A stretch of 64,000 bases of DNA from Stagnimonas aquatica (GCF_003730135.1 NZ_RJVO01000001.1:1-64000), one strand, 5' to 3'. Positions 36,396 to 46,104 are shown, counted from the stretch's first letter. Made by a program: numbers and translations. Notes: generated by a model not told the origin, from the sequence alone.

Positions 36396-39242
36396 TCAGT
36401 GGCGCGGCTTGAACACCGGCTGCTCGCCCGGGGCCAGTTGCTTGGGCTTCAGCAGGAAGGTCGCAATCGCCGGCAGCAGCAGCAGGGCGCCAAACATGTT
36501 GGCGATGAACATGAACATCAGCAGCTTGCCCATGTCGCGCTGGAACTGCAGGCCCGACCACAGCCAGGTGGCGACACCGAAGGCGAGCGTCAGACCGGTG
36601 AAGGCCACCGCCTTGCCAGTCATCTTCAGGGTCTTGAAATAGGCTTCCTTGTAGCGGTATCCCGCCGCCAGCGCGTCAGCAAAGGTTGCGTAGATGTAGA
36701 TGCCGTAGTCGACACCGACACCGGCCGCCAAAGCCACCACCGGCAAGGTTGCGGTCTTCATGCCGATGCCGAGGATGGCCATCACCGCATAGGCCATCCA
36801 ACTGACCAGGGCCAGCGGCATCATGATGGCGACAATCGACTGCCATTCGAAGAAGGACAGGAACACGCAGATCGCGATGCCGATGTAGACGATGTAGAGG
36901 ATCGGCTTTTCGAGGCGGTGCACTTCCTCGTTGGTCGCCGCCATCACGCCCACCTGACCGGAGGCCAGGGCGAAGTTCACCGGGCAGACCTTGTCGAAGC
37001 TCTTGTGCTTCTCGTCCGCGGCGCCGATGGCGGCGGTCAGTTCCTGGATCTTGGGATGCGCGGCCAGCTCTTCGTCACCGATGCCCTTCTTGGCCTTCTT
37101 GAGCTTCTCGGTCTGGCGCTGTAGCGAAACCTTGGCTTCGCCCAGTTCGCGCCGGGCAGTGAGCTTGTCGGCGCAGTATTGGGCGTTGACGTCGTCATGC
37201 AGTTCGTAGAACTCCGCCGCGTTCTCCTGGTTGAAGACACCGACTTCGTGGACGATGCGCTCCAGCGTCGAAGCCTTGTGATCGCGGGTGAACACCATCA
37301 CCGCCATCGCCGAGCAGTTGGCCGAAAGCAGGCCCGAGGAAGTCGGGATCGGCGTGATCGCCTGCACCATGGTGTACTGGTTGCGCGGCAGGACCTTGTA
37401 CTTGGGGCTAGCTTCCGAGAAGGCCAGGTTCACCTGCCGCGCCGCCCAGGGCAGCGAGATGGTGGACTGCACGCCCTCGGTGTTGTCCATGCGCCAGCCG
37501 AAGCGGTCGATCTGATCCATCACGTCGTACTTCACGCAGGCTTCCGGCTCGGTCTCGGCGATCACCTTGATGATGTCGGTGCCGATGGCGAAGTTGGCCT
37601 GAACCGCCGCGGTGTCATTGTTGTAGCGGGAATCCGGCAACAGCTCGGGGACGCCGGCCTGGCTGTCGCCGACCTGCAGCTCCTTGCCCTTCCACAGACT
37701 CCAGCCCAGCAGCAGACCGGCAATGAGGATGGAGATGATCGCCGGCTTCGGATTGGTCATCTGCGATAGCAGGTGCCACAGCGGATCGAAGATCGCGTCG
37801 CGCTTCTCCTGCTTCTCGGCGAAGGCCTTGGGGTCGCCGATGTCGATCCAGGTCAGCCAGATCGGCATCATCACCTTGTTGGTGACGATGATCGCCGCCA
37901 TGCCCAGGCAGGCGTTGAGCGACATCTCGCGGATGATGTCGATCGGGATCAGGCCGATCAGCGCGAAGCCGACCACGCCGGTCATGATCGCCATGGTTCC
38001 GTAGATCGCCAGACGGCGCCAGGTCTCCAGCGAGGCGTCGAAACTGTTGCGCTTGTTCATCGAAATCTCGCTGACCCAGGCGTTGCAGTACTGCACGCCG
38101 TGCGACACCGAGATCGACAGGATCAGGAACGGCACCAGGATGGCGAACGGGTCCAGCCCCTTGCCGAACAGCTTGAGCAGGCCAAACTCCCAGATCACCG
38201 CGGTGATGGAGCACACCAGCGGCAGCAGCGCCAGCTTAAAGCTGCCGAGATAGGCCCAGAGCAGCAACTGGGTCAGCACCAGGGTCAGCAGGAAGAAGCC
38301 GACCACCGGCACCAGCTCTTCGATGATGTCACCGACCACCTTGGCAAACCCGAGGATGTGAACGTTCACATCGGGGTTGTACTGCGGGTTGTCGATTTCC
38401 TCGTAGCTGGTGTGCTGAATGCCGATGCGAACAAGCTGCGGCGCCTCGTCGGGATTGGGCTGGTACTTGTAGTCAAACTTGTAGAGACCATCCAGCGCCT
38501 TGTTGAGGAAGCCCTGCGGCAGGCTGAAGCGCTCGCCAACAACGGTGCCAGCGGGAATCGACTCGTAGTCGCTGGTGAGCTTGTAGACGTACTTCTTCGG
38601 GCTCATGAAGCGGCCACGCACCTTGTCTTCTAGGATGCGGGCCACCGCGACGTAATCGAGCTTTTCGCCACTGACCGGATCCACCTCCAGCAACTCGGAG
38701 TAGATCATCGCGCCGCGCTGGTCGTTGGTGGTGTAGCGACCGACGTGACCACCCTTGTTCACATTGCCCTTGACCAGGGTGTACATCTCCTCGGTCGGCT
38801 GGTATTCGGCCGGGATGACGTTGCCGCCCTTGAACCCGCCTTCCACCACTTCGACGTAGCGGACATCGGGGGTGAACAGCGAGGACACCCGCGAGCGATC
38901 CACGCCAGGCAGGAAGAACACCTCGTCCGTGGCCGCCTTCAGCGAGGCCAGGAACTCGCCGTTGTAAATCTCGCCCTTCCCGTCCTTCTGGATCAGCGCC
39001 ACCAGCACGTTGTTGGCGGAACCAAACTCCGCCTGATACTGCTTGAGCACCTTCATGTAGTCGTGCTCGAGCGGGATCGACTTGTCGTACCCGGCATCCG
39101 GCTTCATGGTCGCGGCCACGGCGGCGAAGAACACCGTCAGCACCAGCAGGATGCCCATGGTCAGCCAGCGACGCGCGTAGATCAGCGGCTCGATGGCGCG
39201 CAGAATCTTCTGGGACTTGGTCAAGGTTCCGTTATCGCTCAT
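36396..39242 (-). CDS. RND-superfamily (MMPL-type) transporter
   Basis: A 948-residue permease of the RND superfamily in its single-chain MMPL/COG1033 form. A first helix (about 24-46), a large periplasmic loop and helices LVPVVGFFLLTLVLTQLLLWAY onward form the first half; the second half repeats this, with GVDYGIYIYATFADAL near the end. The second loop carries a coiled coil rich in Lys/Glu (about 700-760). Such proteins move lipids or hydrophobic compounds; here it goes with YCF48 and DUF1302 genes, a recurrent partnership of unknown substrate. Confidence 0.9.
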   Translation of the reverse strand: MSDNGTLTKSQKILRAIEPLIYARRWLTMGILLVLTVFFAAVAATMKPDAGYDKSIPLEHDYMKVLKQYQAEFGSANNVLVALIQKDGKGEIYNGEFLASLKAATDEVFFLPGVDRSRVSSLFTPDVRYVEVVEGGFKGGNVIPAEYQPTEEMYTLVKGNVNKGGHVGRYTTNDQRGAMIYSELLEVDPVSGEKLDYVAVARILEDKVRGRFMSPKKYVYKLTSDYESIPAGTVVGERFSLPQGFLNKALDGLYKFDYKYQPNPDEAPQLVRIGIQHTSYEEIDNPQYNPDVNVHILGFAKVVGDIIEELVPVVGFFLLTLVLTQLLLWAYLGSFKLALLPLVCSITAVIWEFGLLKLFGKGLDPFAILVPFLILSISVSHGVQYCNAWVSEISMNKRNSFDASLETWRRLAIYGTMAIMTGVVGFALIGLIPIDIIREMSLNACLGMAAIIVTNKVMMPIWLTWIDIGDPKAFAEKQEKRDAIFDPLWHLLSQMTNPKPAIISILIAGLLLGWSLWKGKELQVGDSQAGVPELLPDSRYNNDTAAVQANFAIGTDIIKVIAETEPEACVKYDVMDQIDRFGWRMDNTEGVQSTISLPWAARQVNLAFSEASPKYKVLPRNQYTMVQAITPIPTSSGLLSANCSAMAVMVFTRDHKASTLERIVHEVGVFNQENAAEFYELHDDVNAQYCADKLTARRELGEAKVSLQRQTEKLKKAKKGIGDEELAAHPKIQELTAAIGAADEKHKSFDKVCPVNFALASGQVGVMAATNEEVHRLEKPILYIVYIGIAICVFLSFFEWQSIVAIMMPLALVSWMAYAVMAILGIGMKTATLPVVALAAGVGVDYGIYIYATFADALAAGYRYKEAYFKTLKMTGKAVAFTGLTLAFGVATWLWSGLQFQRDMGKLLMFMFIANMFGALLLLPAIATFLLKPKQLAPGEQPVFKPRH

Positions 39243-39342
39243 GTATTGAAGCTCCCCGCTGATCTGCGCGCGCCAACCGACGCGCGCCGCTGTGGTCCAC
39301 CGCTGGGACCGCTATGGATGAAGCCGCCGGCGCGCCGGATGG

Positions 39343-40455
39343 CTAGTTGATCTTGACGCTCTGCACGCCCTGCTCGCCAACCACCACCAGGCGTCCGGCC
39401 CAGGCGACGGCGGCGGCAAAGCTGCCGGTCACTTCCTTGTCGGTGGTGTTGCCATTGGCGTCGGTGCGTGGCGAGGTCACCTTCACCGGGACCACCGCGC
39501 CGCTGGGCTCCAGCTTGAGCACCTTGCCCGCCAGCCCGACCAAGGCCACGCCACCGTCGGCCAGCGGGACACCACCAAAGAAGGAGGACACGGTATCGAC
39601 ATTAACCTGGGTCCAGTGCCCGGCCTTGACGTCGTCGCTGCGATAGACGTTGCCGCGCAGTCCGTAGATCAGCGCGCCGCCGGTGCCCACCGCGATGGCG
39701 CCGTAGAGGGAGCCGTCGTAGGGGGAAGTCAGCTTCTCCCAACTGTTGCCACCGTCCAGGGAGATACCCATCGTGCCCTGCTCGCCCACCACCAGCAGAC
39801 TGCCATTGCCAAGCTTGCTGATGGCATTGAGGTGCAGCTCATCTTCTCGCACCGCCGGCGCGTCGGCCTCGTTCCAGGTCGCACCGCCGTCGGTGGTGCG
39901 ATACATCAGGCCGTAGCCGCCGACCGCGATGACGTTGTCGGCATCCAGCGCGATCACATCGAGGAACGGCTTTTCCAGCTCGGGTTGGAAGTTCTGCAGC
40001 AGCCAGGTCTTGCCGGCGTCGGTGGTCTTCAGGATCACCGCGTCGTGACCCACGGCGTAACCCACCGTCTCGCTGGCGAAAGCCACACCGGTCAGCGGCG
40101 AACGCACTGGCGTCTGGACCTGCGCCCAGTCGCGGCTGTTGTTGGAAACCAGCACCGTGCCGCGATCACCCACGGCGAACAGATGCTTGCCCGAATTGGC
40201 CACATCCAGCATCAGCCCCTGTGAAGCCAGCCGGGCGATCTCGGAAGGACGGGGCTTAACCGGGGCCGCGGCCGGTTCGGCAGCCTCTTCGGCCGCCGGC
40301 TCGGACTCGACAGCCTCGGTGGCGGAATCACTGGCCGCGTCGGCGGTCGGCTCGGTCGCCGACTCCGTGGGTTCCTGGGCAACCAGCAGCCCGGCGAAAG
40401 TGGCCAGCAAGGCACCGGCCAGTACGGTCAGGGTCTTTTGATCCCGCTTCTTCAT
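39343..40455 (-). CDS. YCF48-like beta-propeller protein
   Basis: A 370-residue secreted protein with a signal peptide (about 1-26), an Ala/Glu/Pro-rich linker (27-70) and a BNR/YCF48-type propeller built from repeats such as DAGKTWLLQNF, DGGATWNEAD and DGGNSWEKLTS. YCF48 relatives help photosystem II assembly in cyanobacteria, but in proteobacteria they accompany RND permeases and DUF1302 proteins, where the role is unknown. It is 100 nt upstream of the RND gene on the same strand. Confidence 0.88.
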   Translation of the reverse strand: MKKRDQKTLTVLAGALLATFAGLLVAQEPTESATEPTADAASDSATEAVESEPAAEEAAEPAAAPVKPRPSEIARLASQGLMLDVANSGKHLFAVGDRGTVLVSNNSRDWAQVQTPVRSPLTGVAFASETVGYAVGHDAVILKTTDAGKTWLLQNFQPELEKPFLDVIALDADNVIAVGGYGLMYRTTDGGATWNEADAPAVREDELHLNAISKLGNGSLLVVGEQGTMGISLDGGNSWEKLTSPYDGSLYGAIAVGTGGALIYGLRGNVYRSDDVKAGHWTQVNVDTVSSFFGGVPLADGGVALVGLAGKVLKLEPSGAVVPVKVTSPRTDANGNTTDKEVTGSFAAAVAWAGRLVVVGEQGVQSVKIN

Positions 40456-40605
40456 GTGCTCACCTTTTCTTGATGAATACCCACGGCTGACTGCCGAGGT
40501 CTCCTCCCAGCAGGCCCGCCCTTGGGGCGGACGCTGCCGGAATCCTACACGGTCAAACTGCCTTTGGCTGCTCCGACGCGCGGATTTTGACCAGACTGGA
40601 GAGGC

Positions 40606-42891
40606 CTAGAACTGATAGCCGAAGGACAGGAGCAGATTGTCGCGATCACGCAGAGGGTCGCGAATGCCGCCGCCAGTGAACCAGGTATAACGCAGCTCGC
40701 CGATGAACCGGGACAGGTAATCGACGCGGATGCCGGACAGGATCTGCTTGCGGCCCTCGACGAAGTTCTGCCCCAGTCCAGGCCCAACGCCCTCGACGTC
40801 GTGGAAGAAGGTATTGAGCAGCTCAATGTTCGCGCCGTACAGCGCGCTGTCGTAGCGCAGCAGCGTCACCAGGCGGTAGCCGTAGGAATCGGCGGTACCA
40901 AAACCGCCGGTGTCGTACCAGGCGGTGGGATTCTGCCGCACCGTCGGATCGCCATCGGCGGCGTTGGTGGAGGGATCGTTGGGGTTGGTGCGCACATCGC
41001 GCGGGTTGATGCCGATGCTGCCGTCGGCGCCGCTGGAGATGTGGCTATCGGTGCCAGCACCGTTGAACTGCAACTCGTCCAGGCCCGGCATGTCGAAGAT
41101 GTGCGTGTGGCCCAGCTCCAGCAGCAAGGTGATCTGCGAGGCGCCGAAGGGATTGTCGCCGCCAATGTTCTTCAGGATGTTGAGGTTGGCCTGGCCGATC
41201 TTCATCGGCTCCCAGCCACGCACATAGCTGCCGGCGGTGGGTGGCTCGCCACGATAGTTGGTGGCGACGAAGTCCGGAACCGCCGAACGGCGCCCCGGCA
41301 ACACCGCGATACCGAGGTCCAGATCCTCACTGGGGAACGCCGGCTGCGACAGCGCGAACACCAGGTCGGTGGAATGGATCTGGATCGGCAGATTGGGGCG
41401 GTAGACGTACTCGCCGGACACCGCCAGATCGCCGAAGGTGGTGTTGAACGACATGCCGTACATCTGGATGTTCTCGGGGTATTCGATGAACAGCCGGGCG
41501 CTATCCAGCGGCAGCGCCTCGCGCGGCAGGGCCAACTGCAGATTGCCGGCGGACAACTGGGTCAGCGTGCCGGCGAGGAACTGCGCGGTGGCGGTGGGGT
41601 CGGTCGGATCGAGCGCACCGCAACTCACTGCGAGTTGCAGGATGTTGTCGATCGGCGTGCCGAGGATGGGATCGGGCAGGCAGGTGGCGTCGGCGGCGAA
41701 GCCGGAGATGCTGGGAAAGCGAGCGTGGTAGTTGGCGAAGTAGAAAGCCAGCTCGGTGCCGTTGTTGAAGTTCTCCAAAAAGCCCTTCAAGGCCAGACCA
41801 TACTGACCACCACCCTGCGGCAGACGGGCGTTGGTGGCGGCATGATCGACCAGCAGGGTGCGGCTGGAGCGCGAACCGAGGATGTAAGCCGGGTCGTCCG
41901 GATTGCGCGCCGGCTCGTAGAACTGGCCCGGGTCCTCCGGCGCTTTCGAGAACGACAGCATCGCGTAGTCGCCGCCGGCGCCAACGATGTCGGAGGTGGA
42001 GAAGTAGCTGCCGACCGGGTCGGGAATGACCGGCTCCCAGTCGTACTGATAGAACAACTGGAATCCGAGGTTGTCGATCACATCGCCCTCGAGCAAGGCC
42101 ATGCCGACCGGCTGCGAAAGCTCCTTCAGATCAAAGCCCGGTACGCGCAGGATGGCCTGATCCGGCGGATTGATGGCGTTCAGCGAGTTGGGCAGCAGGA
42201 AGGCGCTCTCGCCCCAGTTCAGCACCTGATTGCCAAGCTTGAAGTTGAACGCGCGGTCGGCGAACTCGAAGCGGCGGCTGACGAAGTAGTCGAGAAACTT
42301 CAGGCGCGCGCCGGTCAGTTCGCGGACATCGTTGGGGATGTCGGTCTCACCGGGTTGCGCGGTGGCGTCCGGGTGCCGCTCCTTGAGATTGGCGTACTGG
42401 CTGTCGAAATAGCCGGTGGTGCGGGTGAAGAAATTGAACTCGCCCAACGAAAAGGAGATGTCCGAGGTCAGCTTGGTGGCCGCCGACACCACGTCGTACT
42501 TGTCGAAATTGAGATTGCCGTTGTCGCCATTGGGCGAGTAGGCGCCCGGCTGCGCGACAAAGAACTGGTTGGCGTTGTCGTAGCCATCGGCGGGCTCGCC
42601 AGCGTTGCAGGTATGCCCCGCGTATTCGCGGTCATCGCCGTCGTAAGTGCCGGCCACCCGGCTGACGCAGATGCCGGGATTGAGCGAGGACTTGCCGACG
42701 AGCGTGCTGTCGCGATCCTGCATGCGCATCATCGCGCCGACCGTGAACAGGTTTTCCACCTTCACCGTGGTTCCGGCCAGATCGAACTCGAACGCCGCCG
42801 CCGGCGCGCTGGTCATCGCCAGCACCAGCAGTCCGGACAATGTGTGGCGGCCGAGGCCCGGGACGGCTCTGGCAATCTTCATGTGCTGCAT
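40606..42891 (-). CDS. DUF1302 family outer membrane protein
   Basis: A 761-residue protein with a signal peptide (cleaved near AAAFEF), the family start FDLAGTTVKVENLFTVGAMMR, many short amphipathic beta strands and a C-terminal aromatic end (LLLSFGYQF), as in outer-membrane barrels. It matches the DUF1302 family, often found with a DUF1329 gene. None is seen beside it here. The ATG at 42891 follows GGAGG at 4 nt. A palindrome at 42930-42948 may control it. Confidence 0.88.
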   Translation of the reverse strand: MQHMKIARAVPGLGRHTLSGLLVLAMTSAPAAAFEFDLAGTTVKVENLFTVGAMMRMQDRDSTLVGKSSLNPGICVSRVAGTYDGDDREYAGHTCNAGEPADGYDNANQFFVAQPGAYSPNGDNGNLNFDKYDVVSAATKLTSDISFSLGEFNFFTRTTGYFDSQYANLKERHPDATAQPGETDIPNDVRELTGARLKFLDYFVSRRFEFADRAFNFKLGNQVLNWGESAFLLPNSLNAINPPDQAILRVPGFDLKELSQPVGMALLEGDVIDNLGFQLFYQYDWEPVIPDPVGSYFSTSDIVGAGGDYAMLSFSKAPEDPGQFYEPARNPDDPAYILGSRSSRTLLVDHAATNARLPQGGGQYGLALKGFLENFNNGTELAFYFANYHARFPSISGFAADATCLPDPILGTPIDNILQLAVSCGALDPTDPTATAQFLAGTLTQLSAGNLQLALPREALPLDSARLFIEYPENIQMYGMSFNTTFGDLAVSGEYVYRPNLPIQIHSTDLVFALSQPAFPSEDLDLGIAVLPGRRSAVPDFVATNYRGEPPTAGSYVRGWEPMKIGQANLNILKNIGGDNPFGASQITLLLELGHTHIFDMPGLDELQFNGAGTDSHISSGADGSIGINPRDVRTNPNDPSTNAADGDPTVRQNPTAWYDTGGFGTADSYGYRLVTLLRYDSALYGANIELLNTFFHDVEGVGPGLGQNFVEGRKQILSGIRVDYLSRFIGELRYTWFTGGGIRDPLRDRDNLLLSFGYQF

Positions 42892-42929
42892 CTCCCCTCC
42901 AGTACGGTAGGTAATTCATGACTTATTGA

Positions 42930-42948
42930 TGTAGGCCAAATGCCTACA
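42930..42948. promoter_or_regulatory. Operator-like palindrome upstream of the DUF1302 gene
   Basis: TGTAGGC-CAAAT-GCCTACA, 7-bp perfect arms with a 5-bp spacer, 39 nt before the start codon in the 187-nt spacer shared with pgeF. The form suits a dimeric regulator; none is encoded nearby. Confidence 0.4.
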
Positions 42949-43078
42949 GTGACCCCGTCGTCAGGTGCGCCCCATGATGACGCCCCGCGAAACTAGACTT
43001 GGGGAATTCAGCCCACGAAGGGCCGGTGTTGCCGCTTTGTATCAAACGCGCAACTGGGCATGCAACAAGAGTTTTTAC

Positions 43079-43822
43079 TTAAGCCTGGCGCCAGATCAGG
43101 CTGACCATGCGCCCACTGAGGCCATCGCGCCGATGCGAGAAGAACCGCGTCGGGTCTGAGTAGGTGCAGATTCCGCCGCCATAAACCGCGTTCAGGCCGA
43201 CCCGTCGCAGCCGTGCCCGGGCGAGGGCGAACAGGTCGGCTCGCCAGCGTCCGCCGTCGGCGCTGAAGTGGGCAGCATCCTCTGCCGACTGCGCCACGAA
43301 CGCGGCCCGGACTTCCTCCCCAACCTCGAAGGCTTCTGGACCAATCGCCGGCCCCAGCCAGGCGAGGAGTTCGGCGGGTTCGACCGGCAGGGCCGCCACG
43401 GTCGCCTCCAGCACGCCCTGCGCCAGCCCACGCCAGCCGGCGTGCGCAGCCGCGACATGGCGACCGTCCCTCGAACAGAACAGCACCGGCAGGCAGTCGG
43501 CGCTCAGCACCGCGCAAGGCACCCCGGCCGCGTCGGTCCAGCAGGCGTCGGCCGACTGACCAGCCTCGGAGCACGGCTCAAGCCGCAGCACCGCCAGGCC
43601 ATGCACCTGATTTAGCCAAGCCGGCTCGCGCGGCAGCAAGGCCTGCTTCAGCAGGCGACGCCGGTTCTCCACCACGGCGGCCGGCTGATCGCCGACGTGG
43701 CCGCCCAGATTGAGACTCCGGTACGGGCCCAGGCTGACACCGCCTTCGCGAGTACTGACCAGGGCCTGCACCTCCGATGGAGCTGGCCAGTCGGGGCGGA
43801 TCAGCTCCAGCGCCGCGTTCAC
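43079..43822 (-). CDS. pgeF: PgeF/YfiH peptidoglycan editing factor (laccase-domain family)
   Basis: A 247-residue protein of the multicopper-polyphenol-oxidase/YfiH fold. The family marks are STREGGVSLGPYRSLNLGGHVGD, NQVHG, SADCLPVLF (with the Cys) and AAHAGWRGLAQGVLE (with the His). In E. coli the homologue removes wrongly built precursors in murein synthesis; others report purine nucleoside activity. Its start overlaps the rluD stop by 4 nt, a linkage kept in most gammaproteobacteria. Confidence 0.94.
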   Translation of the reverse strand: MNAALELIRPDWPAPSEVQALVSTREGGVSLGPYRSLNLGGHVGDQPAAVVENRRRLLKQALLPREPAWLNQVHGLAVLRLEPCSEAGQSADACWTDAAGVPCAVLSADCLPVLFCSRDGRHVAAAHAGWRGLAQGVLEATVAALPVEPAELLAWLGPAIGPEAFEVGEEVRAAFVAQSAEDAAHFSADGGRWRADLFALARARLRRVGLNAVYGGGICTYSDPTRFFSHRRDGLSGRMVSLIWRQA

Positions 43823-44832
43823 AGCGCCGACTCGCGCCGTAGCAGCGTCAACAAGGCTTCGAAGTCCGCCGGGCGCGGCGCCTCGAAACTCAGTACCTCG
43901 CCAGTCACCGGGTGTTCAAAACCCAGACTCGCCGCGTGCAGGGCCTGCCTGCCCATGCCGGCCACCGCCGCGCGCAACTCGGCGCTGGCACCGCGCGCGC
44001 GAAAAGTCTCGCCGCCGTAGACCGGATCGCCGGCTACCGGATGCTTGATGTGAGCGAGATGGACGCGAATCTGGTGGGTGCGTCCGGTTTCCAGCCGCAC
44101 TCGCAACAGGGTGTGCCAGGCAAAGCGCTCACTGACCTTGTAGTGGGTGACGGCGGGCCGCCCGCCGAACACGACCGCCCGCTTGATGCGGTCCCGGGGA
44201 TGGCGCCCCAATGGCGCGTCGATGGTGCCACCGACCACCAGGCTGCCGTTCACCAGGGCGTCGTACTCGCGACGAATCTCGCGGCGGGCCATGGCCGCGG
44301 TCAGCCCGGTGTGGGCGGCTTCATCCAGAGCCACCACCATCAGGCCGGTGGTGTCCTTGTCCAAGCGGTGGATCAGGCCGGCGCGCGGCACGCCTGCGGT
44401 CTGCGGATAGTGGTGCAGCAGGGCGTTCTGCACCGTCCCGTCCGGCGCCCCGGCGCCCGGGTGCACGGTGAAGCCGGCCGGCTTGTTGAGGACCAGCAAG
44501 TGCGCATCGGCGTACACCACGTCCAGCGGCAGGTCCTGCGGCTTCAGCGCCGACTCGACGCTGGCCTCGGGGCGCAGGTCCAGACGGTCGCCCGCCATCA
44601 CCGGCTGACGCGGCTTGGTGCAGACCCGGCCGTTAACGGACAGACGACCCTGCTCGATCCAGGTTTTCAGCCGCATCCGGGAGTAGTCCGGGAAACCTTG
44701 CGCCGCAGCGGCATCCAGACGCGCGTCCTGCAACTCCGCAGGCACCAGCGCCAACTGGACATCCTCGTCTTCATCCAGCTCCGGGCCGGAGGCGGGGGCT
44801 GGGCTATACTGCCGGTCTGTCTTCATGCCCAT
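43819..44832 (-). CDS. rluD: 23S rRNA pseudouridine(1911/1915/1917) synthase
   Basis: RluD modifies helix 69 of 23S rRNA. 337 residues with an N-terminal S4 RNA-binding domain (SRMRLKTWIEQGRLSVNGRVC) and the catalytic RluA-type motif AGLIHRLDKDTTGLMVV. The ETGRTHQIRVHLAHI motif is present. The start may be the ATG at 44826. The bamD gene diverges, 12-18 nt apart, so promoters overlap the coding ends. It is the rluD-pgeF arrangement known from E. coli. Confidence 0.96.
   Translation of the reverse strand: MGMKTDRQYSPAPASGPELDEDEDVQLALVPAELQDARLDAAAAQGFPDYSRMRLKTWIEQGRLSVNGRVCTKPRQPVMAGDRLDLRPEASVESALKPQDLPLDVVYADAHLLVLNKPAGFTVHPGAGAPDGTVQNALLHHYPQTAGVPRAGLIHRLDKDTTGLMVVALDEAAHTGLTAAMARREIRREYDALVNGSLVVGGTIDAPLGRHPRDRIKRAVVFGGRPAVTHYKVSERFAWHTLLRVRLETGRTHQIRVHLAHIKHPVAGDPVYGGETFRARGASAELRAAVAGMGRQALHAASLGFEHPVTGEVLSFEAPRPADFEALLTLLRRESAL
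44805..44810 (+). promoter_or_regulatory. Candidate -10 of bamD promoter
   Basis: TATACT 34 nt upstream of the bamD ATG and inside the 5' end of rluD. No good -35 was seen, so this rests on the -10 alone. Confidence 0.3.
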
Positions 44833-44844
44833 CGCGCGTCATCT

Positions 44845-46044
44845 ATGAAATCGTCTTCCGCCTTGAAGCTGGCTGCGGCCACGCTCGCCTCCGTGCTCTG
44901 GCTGACGGGTTGCAGTTCCGACGCGAAGCGCGATCCCAGCGCCCGGCCGGTCAATCCTTTCAAGGACAAGGACTCGCGCAGCTCGCTGAACAAGTCGCAG
45001 GTCAGCGAACGCGAACTGAAGCTGGAGGCGGACCAATTGTACCGTGTGGCCCGCAAGGCCCTGGACTCCTCGGACTTCACCGAAGCCCAGACCCGCTACG
45101 ACACGCTGATCGAGCGCTATCCGTTCACCGAGTACGCGGTGCAGGCGGAGCTGGAAAAGATCTACGCAATGCAGCGGGAATTCCGTCCGGACGAGGCCCT
45201 GGCCGCCGCCGACCGTTTCCTGCGTGAGCATCCCCGGCACGCCGGGGCCGACTATGTGCAATACCTGAAGGGCGTGATTCAGGCCGAGCGGGACGCCGGC
45301 CTGCTGGATTCCCTGCCGCTGGATCACACCAAGGGCGACGTCGGCAGCCTGCGCAAGGCCTACGACGAGTTCTCCCTGCTGATCCAGAAGTACCCCAACT
45401 CCCGCTACGGCGAGGACGCGCGGGCGCGCATGGTGGACCTGCGCAACCGCATCGCCGCCAACGAGATGCACGTGGTGCACTACTACGAGCGTCGCGGCGC
45501 GCATCTGGCCGCCGCCAAGCGGGCCGAGCAGATCATCGCCCAGTACCCGGGTGCCCCGGCCACGCTGGAAGCGCTCAAGACACTGCAGAAGAGCTACACC
45601 GCCCTCGGACTCAAGCAGCAGGCCGACGACGCTGCGCGCATCCTCGCCGCTCAGCCGGCGGCCAGCCTGAGTGATCGTGCTGACAGCAGCGCCAGTGCCC
45701 CGGCGCCAGCGCCGGAGCCCGGTGTGTTTTCGCGCATTGCCGGCGCCTTCTCCTTCCTGGACAGCAGCAAGCGGGAGACCACCGAGCTGGTGATCCCCAC
45801 CGGCGAAGGCAAGACCGCGACTCCTCAGACCGGCGAAGGCGGCATCTCGATCAACGGCTCGCCCCTGCGGGTGTCGATCAACACCGGCGACGAAGAAGCA
45901 GCAGCCGCTACCCCGGCGCCGGCCGCGGCAGCACCCGCCGAGGAAAAGAAAGGGGAGGCTCCGGCGGAAAAGCGCGGCTTCTTCACCCGCGTGGTCGATT
46001 TCTTCTCCTTCCTCGATCCGGACCGCAAGGACGAGAAGAAGTAG
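44845..46044 (+). CDS. bamD: Outer membrane assembly lipoprotein BamD with long C-terminal extension
   Basis: BamD is the essential lipoprotein of the BAM complex that inserts beta-barrels. The ATG at 44845 gives 399 residues; lipobox LTGC (Cys23). Residues 40-263 form the TPR region with LYRVARKALDSSDFTEAQTRYDTLIERYPFTEYA and the DYVQYLKGV and RDAG segments. Usual BamD ends near 245-270; here about 136 residues follow, Ala/Pro/Glu-rich, with a 20-residue motif twice: GVFSRIAGAFSFLD (from 293) and GFFTRVVDFFSFLD (from 378). Confidence 0.94.
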   Translation: MKSSSALKLAAATLASVLWLTGCSSDAKRDPSARPVNPFKDKDSRSSLNKSQVSERELKLEADQLYRVARKALDSSDFTEAQTRYDTLIERYPFTEYAVQAELEKIYAMQREFRPDEALAAADRFLREHPRHAGADYVQYLKGVIQAERDAGLLDSLPLDHTKGDVGSLRKAYDEFSLLIQKYPNSRYGEDARARMVDLRNRIAANEMHVVHYYERRGAHLAAAKRAEQIIAQYPGAPATLEALKTLQKSYTALGLKQQADDAARILAAQPAASLSDRADSSASAPAPAPEPGVFSRIAGAFSFLDSSKRETTELVIPTGEGKTATPQTGEGGISINGSPLRVSINTGDEEAAAATPAPAAAAPAEEKKGEAPAEKRGFFTRVVDFFSFLDPDRKDEKK

Positions 46045-46065
46045 GTCGCAGAATCCAACAAAAGG

Positions 46066-46086
46066 CCGCGCAACGCGCGGTTTTTT
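46066..46086. terminator. Terminator after bamD (works for nadE too)
   Basis: CCGCGC-AAC-GCGCGG followed by six T on the plus strand and, on the minus strand, by CCTTTTGTT, so it is bidirectional between the converging genes. Confidence 0.85.
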
Positions 46087-46104
46087 GCTGCCTGCTCGGA
46101 TCGC

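Noticed and set aside
43912-44844. Upstream extension of the bamD frame
   Set aside because: It runs across rluD on the other strand; the lipoprotein signal begins at 44845.
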